Assembly (NCBI RefSeq): GCF_045679555.1
Contig: NC_092093.1
Location: 62,388,365-62,452,364 of the forward strand
Length of the DNA stretch: 64,000 bases
Reading direction: 5' to 3'
From: Salvelinus alpinus
Taxonomy: Eukaryota; Chordata; Actinopteri; Salmoniformes; Salmonidae
Positions 1 through 13,000 of the stretch are shown here, one piece after another; position 1 is the first letter of the stretch, and each line of letters opens with the position of its first letter. Both the position numbers and the translations under genes were made by a program. Under the pieces are notes generated by a model. It was not told the origin of the DNA, searched no databases, and was given only the letters and a program-made list of their open reading frames with translations.

Positions 1-505
1 ATGCATATTGCAAAGCTATGAGAAAGAGAGAGAGGCCATTTTGTGAGTTATCATGTATAAAACAATTGTTGGCAGGCAACAGTGTGACAGTTGGTCCCAA
101 GAACATTTTGAATTGATAAAATGTCAACAGGCTGTGTGGAATAAAAATATGTCCTGGTCAATTTGGTCATCTAGCAGACGGCAGACACTCTCACCCAGAG
201 CAACTTACTTTACACCAAATGCACTCAAATAAGGAAGCTGAAACAACTGCATTCCGACATTTTTGTGTATTGTATCCTCTGCAATTTTTGGTATATGTAT
301 CTGTTGCCTGGTGTAAAACGTTTATGTATTTTAAATTGTCACATAAAATAAAATCAAACCTAACCCAATACTAATATCCTATAAAAAAAACGTTTTGGGT
401 ATAATTCCAGTATAAACTTGTGTAACCTCTCTGTATGTACACCCCTTAATACTGTATGATCATACTAAGTAACAGTACCTTCCCTGTTGTTGTTCCCCCT
501 GCCAG

Positions 506-708
506 AGGAGGGTGCATCCTCCCAGCCCTGTGATGACACGTACTGCGGACCCTTCCCCGAGTCCGAGCCGGAGGTCAAGGCGGTTGCCAAGTTCCTGCGG
601 AAGCACAAGAAGCGTGTCAAGGCCTACATCTCCATCCACGCCTACGCCCAAATGTTGCTCTACCCCTACTCCTATAAATACGCCACCATCCCTAACTTCA
701 ACTGTGTG
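506..708 (+). CDS. cpa6: Carboxypeptidase A6, third-last coding exon (copy A)
   Basis: CPA6 is a secreted M14A zinc metallocarboxypeptidase that binds extracellular matrix and removes large hydrophobic C-terminal residues. This exon follows a pyrimidine-rich tract and AG at 504-505 and ends at GT 709-710. Its first two bases complete a codon begun in the previous exon (intron phase 1); it ends in phase 0. The peptide runs [20 protein letters not shown] to [10 protein letters not shown]. It holds the conserved ISIHAYAQ segment, whose His matches zinc ligand His196 and whose Tyr matches Tyr198 of CPA1 numbering. [11 protein letters not shown] and [15 protein letters not shown] point to CPA6 rather than CPA1/2/4/5. 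The signal peptide, pro-domain and first zinc ligands (His69, Glu72) lie upstream of the window. Confidence 0.93.
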
Positions 709-810
709 GTGAGAGACAGATCTGTGACCACAATCAATCAATGTTGTTGCAACACATATTGAAATTTAATAGATAATTGGAATGTAATGATTGTTTAACC
801 CCTCTTACAG

Positions 811-895
811 GAGTCAGCTGCACACAATGCAGTGACTGCCCTGTACTCTGCCTATGGAGTGAGGTATAGATATGGACCTGCCTCCACCACACTGT
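811..895 (+). CDS. cpa6: Carboxypeptidase A6, penultimate coding exon (copy A)
   Basis: An 85-nt exon between a TTACAG acceptor (ending 810) and a GTGAGT donor (896). It starts in phase 0 with the peptide [20 protein letters not shown] and ends after the first base of a Tyr codon following PASTTL. That Tyr, completed in the next exon, matches substrate-binding Tyr248. The introns on either side are only 102 and 185 bp. Confidence 0.92.
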
Positions 896-1080
896 GTGAG
901 TTATACACACGCTCTACTTCCTGGCATTACCTTACTTCAGCAGAACACTGGAAAGCACTCCGAAAACTTTGATCGCATAATATTAAGATCAAATATTAGA
1001 ATTCATCCCATACACATGTTTACCTGTGGTAAAATCCCCTCCTTGAATCCAAACTGTTTTATTTGATCTGACGCCAACAG

Positions 1081-1310
1081 ATGTCAGCTCAGGCAGCTCC
1101 ATGGACTGGGCCTATAGGAACGGGATCCCTTATGCCTTTGCCTTTGAACTGCGGGACACAGGCTACTTTGGCTTCCTGTTACCTGAAGCCCTGATCAACC
1201 CCACCTGTACTGAGACCATGAGAGCAGTGAAGACCATCTCATCAGGCCTACTGAAGAAGTGTGAGACAGGGATGCATCAGCTGGACAGGGAGCGATATCC
1301 ATATCTCTGA
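1081..1310 (+). CDS. cpa6: Carboxypeptidase A6, terminal coding exon with stop (copy A)
   Basis: The exon follows CCAACAG (ends 1080); AT completes the Tyr codon split by the intron, then [20 protein letters not shown] follows. The Met of SSMDW sits at the specificity position 255, Met in CPA6 as I recall, fitting a preference for bulky hydrophobic ends. The Glu of [14 protein letters not shown] is the catalytic base Glu270. The frame continues through LLKKC and a further 14 residues ([14 protein letters not shown] and L minus the shared Cys) to TGA at 1308-1310. From memory the human protein ends just after LLKKC, so the tail is either a fish extension or read-through of an alternative splice point: GTGAG follows AAGAA at the Cys codon. 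Confidence 0.92.
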
Positions 1311-1385
1311 GATATACAGACAATTATCTCTGCATCTGTAATCTACGGGCGGTGGGTTATTGTGTCAAAAAGGATTATGCAAGCC

Positions 1386-1660
1386 TTAAAGGGATAGTTC
1401 GGGATTTTATCTACTTACCTAGAGTGAGATTAAAATGTTTATGTATCTGCATGCAGTTTGAAAGAAGTTACTAACTAGTGTTAGGGCAATTGCTAACTTG
1501 CTTTAGCGCAATGACTAAGTCTGGGAACAGCTTGCATGCTAGCTGTTCCTATAGACTTCCAGTCATTGCGCTAACGCTAATTAGCATTGGCTCTTGAAAT
1601 GATCTCTAATTTCCTTCACATTGGATGCAGATACATAAAAATCCTGAGCTATCCCTTTAA
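1386..1660. mobile_element. TTAA-flanked MITE 1 (Kolobok/piggyBac type)
   Basis: TTAA at 1386-1389 and 1657-1660 bound an element starting AGGGATAGTTCGGGATTTT and ending AAAATCCTGAGCTATCCCT, an imperfect terminal inverted repeat. The centre has a further inverted stretch around CATGCTAGCTGTTCC. No coding capacity. Confidence 0.8.
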
Positions 1661-2057
1661 TGTTTATCCAAGAGTGGTCACACTCCCTTTTATGTCTGTA
1701 TGTTAGAGGCTATAATAGTGGTACTTGAAAATGACCTCAAACAATTATTTAGATGTCAGATGACATAACTTCACCTTGTACTATAATAACTCGACTATCT
1801 ACAAAGTGTACAGTGGACATAAGCACTTGAATGCCATTTTCAAGAGACTGATATTGCATTTCACAGCACTTTTTTAAAACCAAGACTTTCTCCTGAACTT
1901 ACTGTTTTCACCCTTCAAAACTTCACTGTCTGGAGCACCATCAGCTAACTGCTCTAGATGTCTTCCAAATGTATTTTACATTAATTGTGATAGAACATCA
2001 GCTTATTTAGCACATTTAGTTTCTATGGTACAAACAACAAGAATGCCTATAGTATCA

Positions 2058-2416
2058 TTAAAGGGATTGTTCACACAAATTACAAAATGACATATTGGTT
2101 TCCTTACCCTGTAAGCAGTCTATGGACAAGGTATGACAGCACTCAAAGTTTTAGTTTTGTTAGCTGGCCAGTGTTTTGAAATACTAACTTTTATCTAATG
2201 CAAGCCAATGGTACATATATTAACATTTTCACGCTTCATCTCCAAGTCATCCTAAAGTATCAAAAATGTATTAGATTTTTCCACTAAAGCAAAACAAGTT
2301 AGCATTTGAAACAGTGGCCAGTTATACAAAACCAAAGCATGGATTGCTGTCATACCTTGTCCATAGACTGCTTACTTGGTGAGGAAATGTGTCATTTGAG
2401 TGAACTTTTCCTTTAA
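2058..2416. mobile_element. TTAA-flanked MITE 2 with long inverted arms
   Basis: TTAA at 2058-2061 and 2413-2416. The arms, over about 80 bp, share GTAAGCAGTCTATGGACAAG on one side and its complement on the other, so the element can fold into a long hairpin. No open frame. It lies in the probable cpa6 3' UTR. Confidence 0.8.
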
Positions 2417-2564
2417 CAAACTGCCTTCAAATGGACTTTACATCTCTTTATGCTTTTCAGTTGCTGACTTATATAGTCAGTGGTAAAGGACACATTTCTA
2501 TCATTTTTTTTAAGAGGAAATGTTTACTTTTGATAGAAAGTGCCCAGGACATTTACTGAATTGT

Positions 2565-2570
2565 AATAAA
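2565..2570 (+). promoter_or_regulatory. Candidate cpa6 polyadenylation signal AATAAA
   Basis: AATAAA in TTGTAATAAATGG, followed within 30 bp by a T-rich stretch. It is about 1.25 kb past the cpa6 stop and beyond both MITEs. The duplicate is at 13149-13154. Position alone supports it; no transcript evidence is available here. Confidence 0.35.
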
Positions 2571-3743
2571 TGGTATTTCTTTTTTATGAGTTTGTCACAT
2601 GTGGATACTTTCGTTGTCATTACTAGCATTATACATATTTCAATAACATAATTTGACATAACAGGAGTGTAATATCATGTGTGGTAGTGTAACAGTGATG
2701 CAGCAGCATATGTTTTCAAGGGATGCAATGAAGCAAGTTTAAAAGGTCAAAAAAACATTGGCTCAACCTCCTCCCAATCCTGTCTCTTGCAGTTTTATTT
2801 GAGAACTGTCTGCTACTGTTATTTCCATAGTAATGAGCAAGTGTCTGTTTTTCCCTGGCAGTCTAGCTTGTTTTAATTCATTCTAACAAGACGCAGCGTG
2901 CCGTGTTTCTGGGGCCCTGCAACTACACACTCATATACCACCCTGTTTAATCCAATCATTGTGTATTTGTGCAAACAGTTGCTGCCCACTCTCACAATTG
3001 ACATAGATTAATTTGGATCAATTATTGTTCCAATATGATGTGGATGACAATGATGACTTGGCACCAGATGGATCAGAGTTAGGTTTCTTTCTACTTCTAA
3101 AGTTGTTGTTCTCCCTCCCTCACCCCGCCACCCCAAAACACTCTTGGTCACAACACTAAATCATTAATGAAGAAGGATCCTTGTACTGAATGTTTTGTCT
3201 GTCTCTTTGCTAGACATCCTGTGTGGGTGTGAGAGACTGCATGTGTGAGACTAGTAAGAATGTAGTGGGATTGTCCCTCTTGCCTCCCACCTGGGTATAA
3301 AGTGCTAGTAGTTGCTCTGGAAAAGCAACCGAGACACAGAGAGACGTTCATCTTCAAAATTGTCAGGTGATGTTCCAGTATTGACAGATTTAGAGGTGTC
3401 AGGGTTTTTCCATTCCATAAAAGACAAAATGCTTTGCTACCACGATATTATTTCTCTATCATATAGTTTTTAACTAAGACGCAAAATGGTAAGGTAAGAG
3501 TGCCACTTTCAATAGCAGCACTTTGTGTGCCAGTGAGCAAATCACAGCTTTTAGCTTCAATTGTGATCAGGTACTCTCTTCCATAGTGCCTCTTCCTTAG
3601 CTGACACTGCAGTTTTGGTTGCCTTTCACTTCTCAACAAATAAACAACATCATGGCTCACTTTCAAGAGTGCAGCATCACCGTCCCTTTGGTGAAACGGC
3701 TTGACTGCAGGTACCAAACAAAGGAAAAGGCTGGAGTAGTATT

Positions 3744-4803
3744 TTGTTCAAATCACATCAAATCAAAAATCACATCAAATCAAAAATCACATCAAATTTG
3801 ATTGGTCACATACATGTGTTTAGCAGATGTTATTTTGGGTGTAGCGAAATGCTTGTGTTTCTAGCTCCGACAGTGCAGTAGTATATAACAAGTAATATCT
3901 AACAATTACACAACATATACCCAATACACACAAATCTAGCAAAGGAATGGAATTAAGAATATAAAAATATATGGTTGAGCAATGTCAGAGTGGCATAGAA
4001 TAAGATACAGTAGAATAGCATAGGATACAGTATATACATATGAGATGGGTAATGCAAGATATGTAGACATTATTAAAGTGACTAGTGTTCCATTTACAAA
4101 AGTGGCCAGTGATTTCAAGTCTATGTATCTAGGCAGCAGCCTCTATATGTTAGTGATGGCTGTTTAACAGTCTGATGGCCTTGAGATAGAATCTGTTTTT
4201 CAGTCTATCGGTCCCACTTTTGATGCACCTGAACTGACCTCGCCTTCTGGATGATAGCGGGGTGAACAGGCAGTGGCTCAGGTGGTTGTTGTCCTTGATG
4301 ATCTTTTTGGCCTTCCTGTGAAATTGGGTGCTGTAGGTATCCTGGAGGGCAGGTAGTTTTCCCCCGGTGATGCACCATCCTCTGGAGAGCCCTGCTATTG
4401 CGGGCAGTGCAGTTGCTGTACCAAGCGATGATACAGCCCGACAGGATACTCTCGATTGTGCATCTGTAAAAGTTTGTGAGGGTTTTAGGTGACAATCAAA
4501 ATTTCTTCAGCCTCTTGAGGTTGAAGAGGCGTTGTTGCGCCTTCTTCACCACACTGTCTGCGTGAGTGGACCATTTCAGTTTGTCAGTGATGTGTACGCC
4601 GAGGAACTTCAAGCTTTACACCTTCTCCACTGCGGTCCCATCAATGTGGATGGGGGGTGCTCCCTCTGCTGTTTCCTGAAGTCCACGATCATCTCCTTTG
4701 TTGTGTTGACGTTGAGTGAGAGGTTATTTTCCTGGCACCACACTCCCAGAGCCCTCACCACCTCCCTGTAGGCTGTCTCGTCATTGTTGGTAATCAAGCA
4801 CAA
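3744..4803 (-). mobile_element. 5'-truncated L2/CR1-group LINE
   Basis: The - strand encodes decayed reverse transcriptase C-terminal parts: 4803-4609 with WCQENNLSLNVNTTKEMIVD and 4495-4205 with LTNFYRCTIESILSGCIIAW, in different frames, so inactive. The 3' end lies at the left as short tandem units of an ATTTGATGTGATTTTTG type, as in the 3' ends of L2-group LINEs. Its 5' edge abuts a hairpin at 4796-4827. Confidence 0.8.
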
Positions 4804-4827
4804 CTAACTATTATGTTAGTTGTGCTT
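4796..4827. repeat. Perfect 13-bp hairpin at LINE 5' edge
   Basis: AAGCACAACTAAC (4796-4808), six-base loop, then the exact complement GTTAGTTGTGCTT (4815-4827). The left arm is LINE sequence and the right arm its inverse, fitting a fold-back at the truncation point. Duplicate at 15380-15411. Confidence 0.6.
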
Positions 4828-5363
4828 AGTTTAATGAGTGTTTGTTAGATTAAACATGAAAAAAACACATTTTGTTTTGATTTTTTGTTTGTCGTGACTG
4901 ATCATTTAGGGCCTTATGCAGGAAGTCTGATGTGGGCCTCATTGTGCAGGTGTTTCTTCGGGATGGCTCCCACTGTGTCAGATAGGTCCCCTCTCGGAGT
5001 GGTCTGTCCAGGTAAGTGTCACCTCTGGTTGAGAGGACCCAGGGTTCTACAGAGTGCCCTTTAGGTTCCCCAGTAGGAGGTTGTCTTTAACCCAGCAAGC
5101 CTTAGTAAAGGTGTCACAACACACGACCATTGCCTAGATGTGTATGACCTTATAATGTGAAAAATGGCCTTACAGTTAAATGTTATAGAATGGAGACTCA
5201 CAGGTTCTTGTCAAGCTCTGCTGTTGATTTTATGTTTGATGTTTGATAGCCCCTTATTATTTACATGAAATAAACCAGAAATAAACCCAATTCTTAACTA
5301 ATCAATAGTCACAGTGGAAGCTTTAAGTTAAAAAAAGACTATCTACATATCATGGCTCTTCAA

Positions 5364-5925
5364 CAGTGGTGTAAAGTAATGAAGTAAAAATACTTTAAAG
5401 TACTACTTAAGTCATTTTGGGGGTATCTGTACTTTACTATATATTTTTACAACTTTTTATTTTACTTCACTACATTCCTAAAGAAAATAATGTAATTTTT
5501 ACTCAATATATTTTCCCTGACCCCCAAAAGTATTTTGAATGATTAGCAGGACAGGAAAACGGTCCAATTCACAAACTTATCAAGAGAACATCCCTACTGC
5601 CTCTGATCTGGCAGAATCCCTAAACACATGCTTCATTTGTAAATGTTGTCTGCATGTTGTATTGTGCCCCTGGTTATCCTTAAATAAAATAATACAATTG
5701 TGCCATCTGGTTTGATTTACATAGGCAATTTGAAATGATTTATAGTTGTACTTTTACTTTTGATACTTAAGTATATTTTTGCAATTACATTAACTTTTGA
5801 TACTTGAGTATATTTAAAACCTAATACTTTTAGACTATTACTCGAGTAGTATTTTACTGACTTTCACTTTTACTTGAGTCATTTTCTATTAAGGTGTCTT
5901 TACTTTTTCTCAAGTATGAACGTAA
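5364..5925. mobile_element. hAT-type non-autonomous element (3' end degraded)
   Basis: Starts CAGTGGTGTAAAGTAATG and is built of repeated ACTTTAAGTA-like motifs facing each other at the two ends (AAGTACTACTTAAG at the left, TACTCGAGTAGTATTTTAC and CTTTTACTTGAGTC at the right). This resembles a very common fish hAT MITE. The final few bases are missing. No open frame. Confidence 0.65.
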
Positions 5926-6019
5926 TATCATGGTTAGGTTAACTATATTTATTCAAAAGGAGACCTATTGATACTATTCATATACCATACACACGCACAA
6001 ACACACACACAGCCCCTCG

Positions 6020-7260
<1,241 letters not shown>

Positions 7261-8503
7261 TACTTTTGGCCATGTAGTGTATGTTGACACCTGCTCGTCG
7301 AACATCTTATTCCAAAATCATGGGCATTAATATGGAGTTGGTCCCCCCCTTGCTGCTATAACAGCCTCCACTCTTCTGGGAAGGCTTTCCACTAGATGTT
7401 GGAACATTGCTGCAGGGACTTACTTCCATTCAGCCACAAGAATATTAGTGAGGTCGGCCACTGATGTTGGTCGATTAGGCCTGGCTCGCAGTCGGCATTC
7501 AGACTCTATTCCGCATTCATCCCAGAGGTGTTCAATGGGGTTGAGGTCTGGACTTTGTGCAGGCCAGTCAAGTACTTCCACACCGATTTCGACAAACCAT
7601 TTCTGTATGGACCTCGCTTTGTGCACAGGGGCATTGTCATGCTGAAACAGGAAAGGGCCTTCCCCAAACTGTTGCCAAAAAGTTGGAAACACAGAATCGT
7701 CTAGAATGTCATTGTATGCTGTAGTGTTAAGATTTCCCTTCACTGGAAGTAAGGGGCCTATCCCGAACCATGAAAAACAGCCCCAGACCATTATACCTCC
7801 TCCAACAAACTTTACAGTTGGCACTATGTATTCGCGCAGGAAGCGTTCTCCTGGCATCCACCAAACCCAGATTAGTCCGTCGGACTGCCAGATGGTGAAG
7901 CATGATTCATCACTCCAAAGAACGTGTTTCCACTGCTCCAGAGTCCAATGGCGGCGAGCTTTTTCCACTCCAGCCGACGCTTGGCATTGTGCATGGTGAT
8001 CTTAGCCTTGTGTGCGGCTGCTCGGCCATGGAAATCTATTTCATGAAGCTCCCGACGAACAGTTATTGTGCTCACGTTGCTTCCTGAGGCAGTTTGGAAC
8101 TCGGTAGTGAGTGTTGCAACCGAGGACAGACGAGTTTTACGCGTTACGCGCTTCACTACTCAGCGGTCCCGTTCTGTGAGCTTGTGTGGCATACCACTTC
8201 GTGGCTGAGCTGTTGTTTCTCCTAGACGTTTCCACTTCACAATAGCAGCACTTGCAGTTGACCAGGGCAGCTCTAGTTGGGAAGAAATTTGATGAACTGA
8301 CTTGTTGGAAAGGTGGCATTCTATGACGGTGCCACATTGAAAGTCACTGAGCTCTTCAGTAAGGCCATTATACTGACAATGTTTGTCTATGGTGATTGCA
8401 TGGCGGTGTGCTCAATTTTATACACCTGTCAGCAACGGGTGTAGCTGAAAAAGCCAAATCCACTAATTTGAAGGGGTGTCCACATACTTCCGTCTATATA
8501 GTG
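7261..8503 (-). mobile_element. Tc1-like transposon, degenerate (copy A)
   Basis: A Tc1/mariner element with transposase on the - strand. The right end reads GTGTCCACATACTTCC...TATATAGTG beside TA 8504-8505. The left end carries GACACCTGCTCG, but its outermost 21 bp (7261-7281) are inverted relative to the copy at 37943. The transposase is in at least three frames (8337-8137, 8156-7872, 7968-7420). The catalytic part keeps [14 protein letters not shown] and [11 protein letters not shown] with 34 residues between the last Asp and Glu (DD34E), but frameshifts in the DNA-binding half make it inactive. Confidence 0.9.
7420..8337 (-). pseudogene. Tc1-like transposase pseudogene (copy A)
   Basis: The N-terminal part (paired-like HTH, from about 8337) is split by frameshifts. 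The longest intact stretch, 182 residues at 7968-7420, holds the whole DDE catalytic region from the WSDES motif to the C-terminal helix. A cut-and-paste transposase of this family needs both halves, so no active protein is expected. Duplicate at 18004-18921. Confidence 0.85.
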
Positions 8504-8505
8504 TA

Positions 8506-10584
8506 TCATGTTACATTATCAGCATGGCATCATTCACACTCGCAGCAGGTGCATTAAGCAGAGGCTCGTCTTTACACTCTAGCCTTATCTCCATTGGTCC
8601 TATGTCGGGTTGCATTATGTTGGACATAGAAAGAGGAAGGCTCAACTAAACTTTACGTGAATCATTTTAATCTGTCGTGCAACTCAGAACAGGTTTTGTC
8701 CTGATAGTTTCTGGTCCGTGTCTCAACACCAGGATGTGTGCTAGGCCTGTTTGGAACAAGTTAGGCTCTCTTCTGCTATACCAGTAATCTGACACTGCTG
8801 GTGAAACAAATTGGCCCACCTTTGTTGTTGAGCAGCCAGTAAGTCTAGCCTGTCTTACTGTACCTGTCTCAACGGTTTTGGGGGATAGGGAATGCACAAT
8901 ACTAGACTACATTGATATTAGCCAATATGCAATGCTATTATAATGTTATTACACTGTTAGTAACACCATTGAGTATTCACTACATGTTAGCATGTTTACT
9001 AAAACTTGCTCTTTTAATGTAAATTATCTGAACTATGATAATATAAATATTTTATTAGACATCTCTGTATTCTTTCCCTATTGTCTTACATAGGCTACTG
9101 GGTTTATATGAGGATTAGACTTTGTACTTCCTGGAGTTGTGTGAGGTTATCTTAAGTAGGAGGAGAGTTCATAGTAGGAACAACGCTCCCCCTGCATTCA
9201 TGAAGTGAACAGCCCAGATTAGTCAGAGCACCACAGCGTGTGGGTGTTTAAGAGCAGTGAGTTTACCACTGCTTTATTATGCTTTAGGCCTGTGTCGTGG
9301 CCTATAAATATTACAGATTCTAAAGGTGTGCCTGAATTCGTTTAAAAAAAAAAAGATAACCAGCTGTGATTCTATTTATAAGCGTATTGGAGGCATGGAT
9401 GGACATTTTGAAGGCTGCTCATCCTAAAACAATTAGAAACTTTGAGTCTGAAGTAACCACTTCCTGTCTAAACAACTGGGTGACCCATTACCAGTGACTT
9501 ACGTAATCTCTCCTCTTGCCTTGAGGCACAGAGACATCTCAGAGAGAATGCCATTACTTCCAGTCTACTGCCCTCTCAATGACAGTCCTCTCTCTGTCCT
9601 CTGCTTTTCCTTCCCATACTGTTGGGAGATGTGTCTCCTGGCGCTCTGCCTGCTTAATTAGTGTAAGCTGTGGATTAAATGTTTGTGTGGTGATGACACC
9701 ACCCGTTTGATATGATTTTGGTGGTGCTGAGCTGGGGGTGGGGGGGTCCTCTGGGGGGGTGGGCTGGTAATTAATCACTCAGGGAGGGAGGTTGGTTTCA
9801 TGTGTGGTAATTGGAATCTGAAACGAGAAAGGATAGATATTTACAGCAAGAAAAGAGAAGGAGAGAAAGGGTCATATGGGGTAATATATAAGGGCGCAAC
9901 AGGGTAATATAGAAAGAGCATGTGATACTAATTATCTCCAAGGTCTGTACAAGACAGTGGCTGGTGTTAAAGATATTCTCACATGTAGCAGATATGGCTA
10001 TAGGCCCTGAGTTTTTCCTGACCACGGGACCTAAGCAGGAAATCTCTGGGCCCTTAAATCAAACCTGCTACATTGGATTATCCAGCTGCTGTAAATGCAG
10101 GCTAGAATATAATAAAAGATCCACTGCCTTGACCTTTAACCCGACTAGGAAAAACTCTTGGCCCTAGCTATAGCATGAAAAGAGGCCCTAATTATGAGAA
10201 TAGGCAATAGGCAAATGGTTACTGAAGCATTTGTTTCTTTCTGGGAACCAATCATAGACTCTCAATGTTGGACGATACCAGGGGTAATTTACTGTCTAAT
10301 TTGAATCCGTTAATTAATTTAGGATATTGTTTATCACGCTGTTTGAACTATACATAGACATGGCTCATTCCCTGTTGGATTTACATATGCAAATGTTAAT
10401 TAGACCCAGTGTTTTGAGGTGCTGCTTGTTGCTCACGGGCAAATCTCTTAGATCATGCTCAGCCTTGTCTGTCAGCAGGTTACACCAAGTTGAGTTTCTC
10501 ACATTTATTTTTGGATTACTCATTTACATCGTTCAAGGAGACATACTGTAGTTGGAGGGTTTTGTATATTTGTGGATAGAATAC
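8506..10584 (+). other. Non-coding sequence; duplication junction at about 9588/9589
   Basis: No exon or known repeat is recognised. 8506-9588 (duplicate 19090-20172) belongs to arfgef1 intron 1. 9589-10584 is probably cpa6 intron forming the start of the duplicated unit. It includes a G-rich run at 9735-9765 (several runs of at least five G) with G-quadruplex potential. Confidence 0.5.
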
Positions 10585-11089
10585 ATGCATATTGCAAAGC
10601 TATGAGAAAGAGAGAGAGGCCATTTTGTGAGTTATCATGTATAAAACAATTGTTGGCAGGCAACAGTGTGACAGTTGGTCCCAAGAACATTTTGAATTGA
10701 TAAAATGTCAACAGGCTGTGTGGAATAAAAATATGTCCTGGTCAATTTGGTCATCTAGCAGACGGCAGACACTCTCACCCAGAGCAACTTACTTTACACC
10801 AAATGCACTCAAATAAGGAAGCTGAAACAACTGCATTCCGACATTTTTGTGTATTGTATCCTCTGCAATTTTTGGTATATGTATCTGTTGCCTGGTGTAA
10901 AACGTTTATGTATTTTAAATTGTCACATAAAATAAAATCAAACCTAACCCAATACTAATATCCTATAAAAAAAACGTTTTGGGTATAATTCCAGTATAAA
11001 CTTGTGTAACCTCTCTGTATGTACACCCCTTAATACTGTATGATCATACTAAGTAACAGTACCTTCCCTGTTGTTGTTCCCCCTGCCAG

Positions 11090-11894
11090 AGGAGGGTGCA
11101 TCCTCCCAGCCCTGTGATGACACGTACTGCGGACCCTTCCCCGAGTCCGAGCCGGAGGTCAAGGCGGTTGCCAAGTTCCTGCGGAAGCACAAGAAGCGTG
11201 TCAAGGCCTACATCTCCATCCACGCCTACGCCCAAATGTTGCTCTACCCCTACTCCTATAAATACGCCACCATCCCTAACTTCAACTGTGTGGTGAGAGA
11301 CAGATCTGTGACCACAATCAATCAATGTTGTTGCAACACATATTGAAATTTAATAGATAATTGGAATGTAATGATTGTTTAACCCCTCTTACAGGAGTCA
11401 GCTGCACACAATGCAGTGACTGCCCTGTACTCTGCCTATGGAGTGAGGTATAGATATGGACCTGCCTCCACCACACTGTGTGAGTTATACACACGCTCTA
11501 CTTCCTGGCATTACCTTACTTCAGCAGAACACTGGAAAGCACTCCGAAAACTTTGATCGCATAATATTAAGATCAAATATTAGAATTCATCCCATACACA
11601 TGTTTACCTGTGGTAAAATCCCCTCCTTGAATCCAAACTGTTTTATTTGATCTGACGCCAACAGATGTCAGCTCAGGCAGCTCCATGGACTGGGCCTATA
11701 GGAACGGGATCCCTTATGCCTTTGCCTTTGAACTGCGGGACACAGGCTACTTTGGCTTCCTGTTACCTGAAGCCCTGATCAACCCCACCTGTACTGAGAC
11801 CATGAGAGCAGTGAAGACCATCTCATCAGGCCTACTGAAGAAGTGTGAGACAGGGATGCATCAGCTGGACAGGGAGCGATATCCATATCTCTGA
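11090..11894 (+). CDS. cpa6: Carboxypeptidase A6 last three exons, duplicate (copy B)
   Basis: Exons at 11090-11292, 11395-11479 and 11665-11894 match copy A with all splice sites and the stop intact. No other cpa6 exon lies between 1310 and 11090, so this set has no N-terminal half. If the duplication is real it is an orphan gene end lying inside the intron of the upstream arfgef1 first exon. It could be dormant, used as alternative terminal exons of cpa6 by read-through, or spliced to the upstream arfgef1 exon (the phase fits). If the duplication is an assembly error, the copy does not exist. Confidence 0.85.
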
Positions 11895-11969
11895 GATATA
11901 CAGACAATTATCTCTGCATCTGTAATCTACGGGCGGTGGGTTATTGTGTCAAAAAGGATTATGCAAGCC

Positions 11970-12244
11970 TTAAAGGGATAGTTCGGGATTTTATCTACTT
12001 ACCTAGAGTGAGATTAAAATGTTTATGTATCTGCATGCAGTTTGAAAGAAGTTACTAACTAGTGTTAGGGCAATTGCTAACTTGCTTTAGCGCAATGACT
12101 AAGTCTGGGAACAGCTTGCATGCTAGCTGTTCCTATAGACTTCCAGTCATTGCGCTAACGCTAATTAGCATTGGCTCTTGAAATGATCTCTAATTTCCTT
12201 CACATTGGATGCAGATACATAAAAATCCTGAGCTATCCCTTTAA
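11970..12244. mobile_element. TTAA-flanked MITE 1, duplicate copy
   Basis: Same element and flanks as 1386-1660, carried by the tandem duplication. Confidence 0.8.
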
Positions 12245-12641
12245 TGTTTATCCAAGAGTGGTCACACTCCCTTTTATGTCTGTATGTTAGAGGCTATAAT
12301 AGTGGTACTTGAAAATGACCTCAAACAATTATTTAGATGTCAGATGACATAACTTCACCTTGTACTATAATAACTCGACTATCTACAAAGTGTACAGTGG
12401 ACATAAGCACTTGAATGCCATTTTCAAGAGACTGATATTGCATTTCACAGCACTTTTTTAAAACCAAGACTTTCTCCTGAACTTACTGTTTTCACCCTTC
12501 AAAACTTCACTGTCTGGAGCACCATCAGCTAACTGCTCTAGATGTCTTCCAAATGTATTTTACATTAATTGTGATAGAACATCAGCTTATTTAGCACATT
12601 TAGTTTCTATGGTACAAACAACAAGAATGCCTATAGTATCA

Positions 12642-13000
12642 TTAAAGGGATTGTTCACACAAATTACAAAATGACATATTGGTTTCCTTACCCTGTAAGC
12701 AGTCTATGGACAAGGTATGACAGCACTCAAAGTTTTAGTTTTGTTAGCTGGCCAGTGTTTTGAAATACTAACTTTTATCTAATGCAAGCCAATGGTACAT
12801 ATATTAACATTTTCACGCTTCATCTCCAAGTCATCCTAAAGTATCAAAAATGTATTAGATTTTTCCACTAAAGCAAAACAAGTTAGCATTTGAAACAGTG
12901 GCCAGTTATACAAAACCAAAGCATGGATTGCTGTCATACCTTGTCCATAGACTGCTTACTTGGTGAGGAAATGTGTCATTTGAGTGAACTTTTCCTTTAA
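12642..13000. mobile_element. TTAA-flanked MITE 2, duplicate copy
   Basis: Same element and flanks as 2058-2416, carried by the tandem duplication. Confidence 0.8.

Larger units (their letters stand above)
1311..5990 (+). other. cpa6 3' UTR and cpa6-arfgef1 interval
   Basis: No further coding exon is visible between the cpa6 stop and the arfgef1 5' region. The interval holds two TTAA-flanked MITEs, a LINE 3' end and an hAT-type MITE, listed separately, joined by AT-rich sequence without features. The same interval in copy B is 11895-16574. Confidence 0.7.
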
